Assembly: GCA_020631315.1 (NCBI GenBank)
Contig: JAHDHM010000126.1
Coordinates: forward strand, 1 to 8,771
From: Acidimicrobiales bacterium
GTDB taxonomy: Bacteria > Actinomycetota > Acidimicrobiia > Acidimicrobiales > Poriferisodaliceae
Length of the DNA stretch: 8,771 nucleotides
Reading direction: 5' to 3'
A model generated the notes under the pieces. The model made no database searches. It saw only the letters and a list, made by a program, of their open reading frames with translations, and had not been told where the DNA came from. How positions within the stretch are numbered: the first letter of the stretch is position 1; each line of letters begins with the position of its first letter. Positions 5,653-8,771 of the stretch are shown piece after piece. A program made the translations under genes and the position numbers.

Positions 5653-6263
5653 GCGGCGCCATGGGTTCTGACGCACCTGACGGCGACCTCGGTCAGGTGG
5701 TGCTGGCGACTGCCAACCCACACAAGGTCGAGGAGATCGCGGCACTGCTGCCCGACATCGACTTCGTGTCTCGCCCGAGCGACGTCCCGGATGTCGTCGA
5801 GGACGCCGGCACCCTCGTCGGCAATGCTCGTCTGAAGGCCGTCGCATTGGCTGAAGCAACCGGACTGCCGGCACTGGCCGACGACACCGGCCTGTTCGTC
5901 GACGCACTCGACGGGGCGCCCGGTGTCGAGGCGGCCTACTTCGCGGGACCTGATGCCACCTACGACGACAACGTCGACAAGCTCCTCGCCGAGCTCGACG
6001 GCGTCGCTGCCGAGGGGCGTACCGCCAGCTTCCAGACCATCGCCCTCCTCCGGTTCCCGGACGGCTCGGAGATCGTCGCCCGGGGCGTCGTCGACGGGAC
6101 GATCCTCACCGAGCGTCGAGGCTCGTCCGGTTTCGGCTACGACCCGGTCTTCGTCCCGTCCGACGGTGACGGCCGCAGCTTCGGTGAGATGTCCGACGAC
6201 GAGAAGTCGGCGATCTCGCATCGCGCCCGGGCGATGCAGGCCTTGCAGCGACTGCTCGGCTAG
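5649..6263 (+). CDS. rdgB: dITP/XTP pyrophosphatase, RdgB/HAM1 family
   Basis: This enzyme hydrolyses dITP, ITP and XTP to the monophosphate and pyrophosphate, keeping deaminated purines out of DNA and RNA. From the GTG at 5649 it has 204 residues, close to the family's roughly 200. It shows the substrate motif [11 protein letters not shown] (20-30), GNARLKA (58-64), the catalytic ADDTGL (77-82) whose aspartate acts as general base, [11 protein letters not shown] (158-168), and [18 protein letters not shown] (178-195). The last block reads HRARA where HRGRA or HRGKA is more common, a conservative change. GTG 5649 overlaps the rph stop (GTGA) and is preferred for translational coupling. ATG 5661, four codons later, is a reasonable alternative and would give 200 residues. 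Its stop lies 19 bp from the end of the convergent PLP enzyme gene. Confidence 0.96.
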   Translation: MSGAMGSDAPDGDLGQVVLATANPHKVEEIAALLPDIDFVSRPSDVPDVVEDAGTLVGNARLKAVALAEATGLPALADDTGLFVDALDGAPGVEAAYFAGPDATYDDNVDKLLAELDGVAAEGRTASFQTIALLRFPDGSEIVARGVVDGTILTERRGSSGFGYDPVFVPSDGDGRSFGEMSDDEKSAISHRARAMQALQRLLG

Positions 6264-6282
6264 CTGCCTGGCGGCTTTGAGG

Positions 6283-7275
6283 TCACCAGTGGCGGAGGTC
6301 GATCGGCCACACGTCGACGACCTGGCGGTCTCGTACGACGACCAGCTCCTCGTGCTTGGCCATCGTCGGATCGATGTGGGCGGGAACGAGCGTGACCCGG
6401 TCGCCGACAGCGAGCGGTTCCTGTGGGATCACGTTGGTGTGCTCGTCGGAGCAGTACATGACCTCGGCGCCGAGGACCTTCGGGTTGCCGTGGTCCATGC
6501 CGAGTGACTTGAGCCCAGCGTCGAGCACCGCGTAGTCAGGGCAGACCGACACCACGGTCGACTCGACGAACAGCCCCTGCCGGAACGGATGCCCCTGCTC
6601 GGTGTACGCCGTGTCCATGAGGACGTAGCTGCCGGCCTGGAGTTCGGTGACCGTCGTGTTGTCGGCCCACGTGCCGGTGCCACCGCCGCTGACGATGTCG
6701 CCACCGACCAGTTCGTGTGCCGCAGCCAGTCGTTCCATCGCGCCGTCGACGAGGCGCTTGCGGCGCTCAGAGTCGACCTGACCCATGGCGTGCCCCTCGT
6801 AGCCCATCACGCCGCGCACTTCCATGCCGGCGGCTCGAGCGCGATCGGCCAGACGGGCCGCATCCTCCACCGAGCAGCCGCACCGGAAGCCGACGCGGAT
6901 GTCGACCAGAACTCGGGTGATGCCTGCGGCCGCCGCCGCGTCGACGGTCGCGTCGCTGTCGACCGCCACCGTGACCGGGGTGTCGAGCTCGGCCATGGCG
7001 CGGAGTCGTGTCGGGTCGACGGTCTCGTTGGCGAGCAGCAGGTCGTCGCCGAGGCCCGCAGCCGCCATGCCGACGATCTCTCGTGGGGTAGCGCAGGTGA
7101 ACGCAGTGTGTCCGTTCGCTGCCTGTCGCCGGGCCAGCTCGGTGGTCTTGTGTGCCTTGACGTGAGGGCGCAGCGTCGTCCCCGGCCATGCCGACGCCAT
7201 CGTCGAGATGTTCGCGTCCAGCGCGTCGAGGTCGGCCCAGAGCACGGGTGTCGATCGTTCGGACAGGTCGCTCAT
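6283..7275 (-). CDS. PLP-dependent D-threonine aldolase / D-serine dehydratase-like enzyme
   Basis: A 330-residue fold-type III PLP enzyme: an alanine-racemase-like barrel followed by a D-serine-dehydratase-like C-terminal domain. The PLP lysine is probably K40 in LRPHVKAHK. Other landmarks are the phosphate-region SGGGTGT (196-202), VMGYEGHA (156-163), CSDEHTNV (275-282), and the metal site VPAHIDPTM with H300 and D302. From family knowledge, D-threonine aldolases use His-x-Asp (manganese) here while eukaryotic D-serine dehydratases use His-x-Cys (zinc), so the His-x-Asp pair favours aldolase-type chemistry: D-threonine to glycine and acetaldehyde, or a related beta-hydroxy-D-amino acid cleavage. 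The true substrate is unknown. The start ATG at 7275 has a GAGGAGAG ribosome site at 7284-7291. It is transcribed alone, divergent from clpP. Confidence 0.9.
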   Translation of the reverse strand: MSDLSERSTPVLWADLDALDANISTMASAWPGTTLRPHVKAHKTTELARRQAANGHTAFTCATPREIVGMAAAGLGDDLLLANETVDPTRLRAMAELDTPVTVAVDSDATVDAAAAAGITRVLVDIRVGFRCGCSVEDAARLADRARAAGMEVRGVMGYEGHAMGQVDSERRKRLVDGAMERLAAAHELVGGDIVSGGGTGTWADNTTVTELQAGSYVLMDTAYTEQGHPFRQGLFVESTVVSVCPDYAVLDAGLKSLGMDHGNPKVLGAEVMYCSDEHTNVIPQEPLAVGDRVTLVPAHIDPTMAKHEELVVVRDRQVVDVWPIDLRHW

Positions 7276-7296
7276 TCGGCCGGCTCTCCTCGTCGT

Positions 7297-7327
7297 CGCG
7301 GTCTGCCGGGCAGCTTCGCAGACCGTG
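7297..7327. promoter_or_regulatory. Long inverted repeat upstream of the PLP enzyme gene
   Basis: CGGTCTGC (7299-7306) and GCAGACCG (7318-7325) are perfect 8-bp arms separated by 11 bp. One G-T and one C-G pair extend the match to 10 positions. The element is 22-52 nt before the PLP enzyme ATG. It could be an operator for a dimeric regulator (half-sites about two helical turns apart) or a hairpin in that gene's 5' leader. Confidence 0.5.
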
Positions 7328-7343
7328 CCCCATTGGGCGCGAT

Positions 7344-7372
7344 CTGCGCGGCGGGCGCAGCGCAATGTGCGC
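7344..7372. promoter_or_regulatory. Two adjacent dyads in the clpP upstream region
   Basis: CTGCGC-GGCGG-GCGCAG (7344-7360) has 6-bp arms with a 5-nt loop. It is followed by GCGCA-ATG-TGCGC (7360-7372) with 5-bp arms. The second contains CGC-N5-GCG, the core spacing of the ClgR box that activates clp genes in other actinobacteria, though the flanking bases do not match the consensus I remember. GCGCGATC also occurs twice nearby, at 7337-7344 and 7383-7390. Confidence 0.35.
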
Positions 7373-7428
7373 GGTGGGTACAGCGCGATCCGTCGACTCC
7401 TTGGCGTGGGGCGGGGCGGGTCGACGGG

Positions 7429-7434
7429 TACCCT
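7429..7434 (+). promoter_or_regulatory. Candidate -10 box for clpP
   Basis: TACCCT, the same hexamer as before the hydrolase gene, lies 51 nt before the clpP ATG. A transcript beginning near 7442 would have a leader of about 44 nt containing the GAGAG ribosome site at 7475-7479. TTGGCG at 7401-7406 is too far upstream (22-nt spacer) to be a standard -35. Confidence 0.3.
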
Positions 7435-7485
7435 GCACAACACCCGCTGCCGATCCGGTGTCCGCACCGAGGATGAGAGCCCCCG

Positions 7486-8076
7486 ATGACTCAGCCGATC
7501 ACCGCCCTCGACGGTTCGATGGTCGCATCGCCGTTCGACATCTACAGCAAGCTGCTGAACAACCGCATCGTGTTCCTCGGCACCGAGGTCGATGACGACA
7601 TCGCCAACAAGGTCGCCGCACAGATCCTGTTCCTCGAGGCGCAGGACGACGAGTCCGACATCTGGCTGTACATCAACTCGCCCGGTGGCTCCGTGACCGC
7701 CGGCATGGCCATCTACGACACGATGCAGTTCGTGAAGTGCGACGTCGGCACCCTCTGCATGGGTCTCGCCGCCTCCATGGGTCAGTTCCTGCTCACCGCC
7801 GGCGCCCCCGGCAAGCGTTTCTGCCTGCCGCACGCCCGCGTGATGATGCACCAGCCCCTCGGCGGCGTCCGCGGTCAAGCGTCTGACATCGCCATCCAGG
7901 CCGAGCAGCTCGCCTACGTGAAGCGGCTCATGGCCGAGCGCATCGCCCAGCACTCCGGCCAGAGCGTCGAGCAGGTGCAGGCCGACTCCGAGCGCGACCG
8001 CTGGTTCACCGCCGAAGAGGCCAAGGACTACGGCCTGTGCGACTCGGTGATCGTCAAGCGCGGCGAGATCATCTGA
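7486..8076 (+). CDS. clpP: ATP-dependent Clp protease proteolytic subunit ClpP
   Basis: ClpP is the barrel-shaped serine peptidase that degrades proteins unfolded by ClpX, ClpC or ClpA, including SsrA-tagged products. The 196-residue chain is full length. Catalytic residues are S97 (GLAASMGQ), H122 (MMHQPLGG) and D171 (ERDRWF), and the oxyanion-loop segment [11 protein letters not shown] is at 63-73. The first 15 or so residues ([15 protein letters not shown]) may be a short processed propeptide. The ATG has a GAGAG site 6 nt upstream. No clpX or second clpP follows; a lipoprotein gene converges 10 bp downstream. Actinobacteria often have two ClpP proteins, so another copy may exist elsewhere in the genome. 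That is inference. Confidence 0.98.
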   Translation: MTQPITALDGSMVASPFDIYSKLLNNRIVFLGTEVDDDIANKVAAQILFLEAQDDESDIWLYINSPGGSVTAGMAIYDTMQFVKCDVGTLCMGLAASMGQFLLTAGAPGKRFCLPHARVMMHQPLGGVRGQASDIAIQAEQLAYVKRLMAERIAQHSGQSVEQVQADSERDRWFTAEEAKDYGLCDSVIVKRGEII

Positions 8077-8086
8077 TCCTGCGGGC

Positions 8087-8524
8087 TCAGCTGCCCGGTG
8101 CCACCGTGCACCGGCGCGCCACGTAGTTCGACACGGCATCGTTCGCCGCCGTGATGTCCGGAACCTGCGCGCTCGCCTCGGCGAGCAGCGCGGCGCGGTC
8201 GAACGGATCGTCGGGATTCGCCTCGAGAGCTGCGTCGGCGAGGGCCCGGCCGAAGGTCACGACCTCGGCGACCTCGCCCGCGATGTCGTCTGGTGCGACG
8301 CGCTCCAGCGACGTCAGGCGGATCTTGAACTCGTCGAGGCTGTCGCGCACGGCGTCGCTGTCGTCGAGATCGACCGTTTCGATGACCGTGTCGAAGTCGT
8401 TGAGTTCGCCGAGCTGATCACAGAACGCCTCGAGCGACCTGCCGTCGTCGCTGCTGCACGCGGCGAGAACGACGGCGAGCGCCGCGGCGATGCCGCGTCG
8501 TCTCCACGCTCGTGTGCGGGTCAT
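8087..8524 (-). CDS. Small helical lipoprotein of unknown function
   Basis: A 145-residue predicted lipoprotein. It has a basic start (MTRTRAWRRRG), a hydrophobic stretch AAALAVVLA, and a standard lipobox LAAC with C23 as the lipidated residue. The mature part is acidic and appears all-helical, with many Asp and Glu residues and two cysteines, C35 (LEAFCDQL) and C139 (ARRCTV), that could pair outside the membrane. I recognise no named family. Its ATG overlaps the rpe stop in ATGA, so it is translated from the rpe transcript. A functional link with the pentose phosphate pathway is unlikely; this is probably only operon packing. It ends 10 bp from the clpP stop. Confidence 0.82.
   Translation of the reverse strand: MTRTRAWRRRGIAAALAVVLAACSSDDGRSLEAFCDQLGELNDFDTVIETVDLDDSDAVRDSLDEFKIRLTSLERVAPDDIAGEVAEVVTFGRALADAALEANPDDPFDRAALLAEASAQVPDITAANDAVSNYVARRCTVAPGS
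8095..8114 (+). terminator. GC-rich hairpin after clpP
   Basis: CCGGTGC (8095-8101) pairs perfectly with GCACCGG (8108-8114) around a 6-nt loop, 18 nt after the clpP stop. There is no T-tract, and the stem lies in the last codons of the convergent lipoprotein gene. It may stop clpP transcription before it runs antisense into that gene. Confidence 0.35.
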
Positions 8525-8771
8525 GCGGTGCGGGCGGCCTCGGCGCGGCTGCGGAGATCGGCGACCCCGTGGGCGAGACCTTCGGGGTACTTGAACAGTG
8601 CCGAGCCGCTGATGAACACGTCGGCTCCCGCTGCGCTCGCGCCGGCGATGGTCGAGGCGGAGATGCCGCCGTCGACCTCGATCGACACGTGCTCGTGGCC
8701 GCCGGAGTCGAGCATCTCGCGGGTGGCGCGGATCTTCGGTTCCATCGTGGAGATGTAGGCCTGGCCGCCGA
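8521..8771 (-). CDS. rpe: Ribulose-phosphate 3-epimerase, C-terminal part only
   Basis: Rpe interconverts D-ribulose 5-phosphate and D-xylulose 5-phosphate in the pentose phosphate pathway. About 82 residues are visible. They begin in the conserved GGQ.YI segment after the (cut) PGF loop, pass through MEPKIRATREML, and reach the metal and phosphate site block IEVDGGIS followed by GADVFISGSALF, all typical of the TIM-barrel's last strands. The ATG at 8745 is internal and is not the gene start, which lies beyond the right edge. The stop overlaps the start of the downstream lipoprotein gene (ATGA). Confidence 0.93.
   Translation of the reverse strand, partial: GGQAYISTMEPKIRATREMLDSGGHEHVSIEVDGGISASTIAGASAAGADVFISGSALFKYPEGLAHGVADLRSRAEAARTA

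Noticed and set aside
6264..6282. Terminator between rdgB and the PLP enzyme gene
   Set aside because: I could not find a stable stem in or beside the 19-bp gap.
7276..8139. 288-codon upstream extension of the PLP enzyme frame, antisense to clpP
   Set aside because: clpP is unmistakable there, and the ribosome site at 7284-7291 sets the real start. The extension has no recognisable domain.

Overview
The window is high-GC bacterial chromosome, densely coding on both strands. It has GTG starts, strong third-position GC bias and an actinobacterial core gene cluster: an MBL-fold hydrolase followed by RNase PH and the RdgB/HAM1 pyrophosphatase. Mycobacterium has the same order (Rv1339, rphA, Rv1341). 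The Thr/Glu/Ala-rich lipoprotein linker and the overall style suggest an uncultured or marine/freshwater actinobacterium, possibly of class Acidimicrobiia (Ilumatobacter-like). That placement is inference. I see no sign of phage, transposon, CRISPR, rRNA or tRNA.

Layout from left to right. The left edge cuts smpB (-). Next come a DUF2332 protein and a membrane protein of unknown function (both -, 10 bp apart, probably one transcript). A secreted Thr-rich lipoprotein (+) follows, divergent from the membrane protein and convergent, with a 3-bp gap, with a YihY/BrkB-type membrane protein (-). A 57-bp divergent spacer with an operator-like palindrome and a candidate -10 box separates this from the hydrolase-rph-rdgB operon (+). 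rdgB is convergent with a D-threonine aldolase/D-serine dehydratase-like PLP enzyme (-). A 210-bp divergent region rich in inverted repeats then leads to clpP (+), which stands alone without clpX. The right edge carries a small lipoprotein (-) whose start overlaps the end of rpe (-, cut by the edge).

Functionally this is mostly housekeeping. smpB (ribosome rescue tagging) and clpP (degradation of tagged proteins) lie within 8 kb of each other, rph matures tRNA 3' ends, rdgB cleanses non-canonical purine nucleotides, and rpe belongs to the pentose phosphate pathway. The hydrolase is in the family position of a mycobacterial cAMP phosphodiesterase.

I found no convincing new multi-gene system. 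The observations most worth checking are regulatory: a recurrent TACC(C/G)T box that would make at least two mRNAs leaderless, a TGGT-N3-ACCA-type palindrome in the hydrolase promoter, and large inverted repeats between the PLP enzyme gene and clpP.
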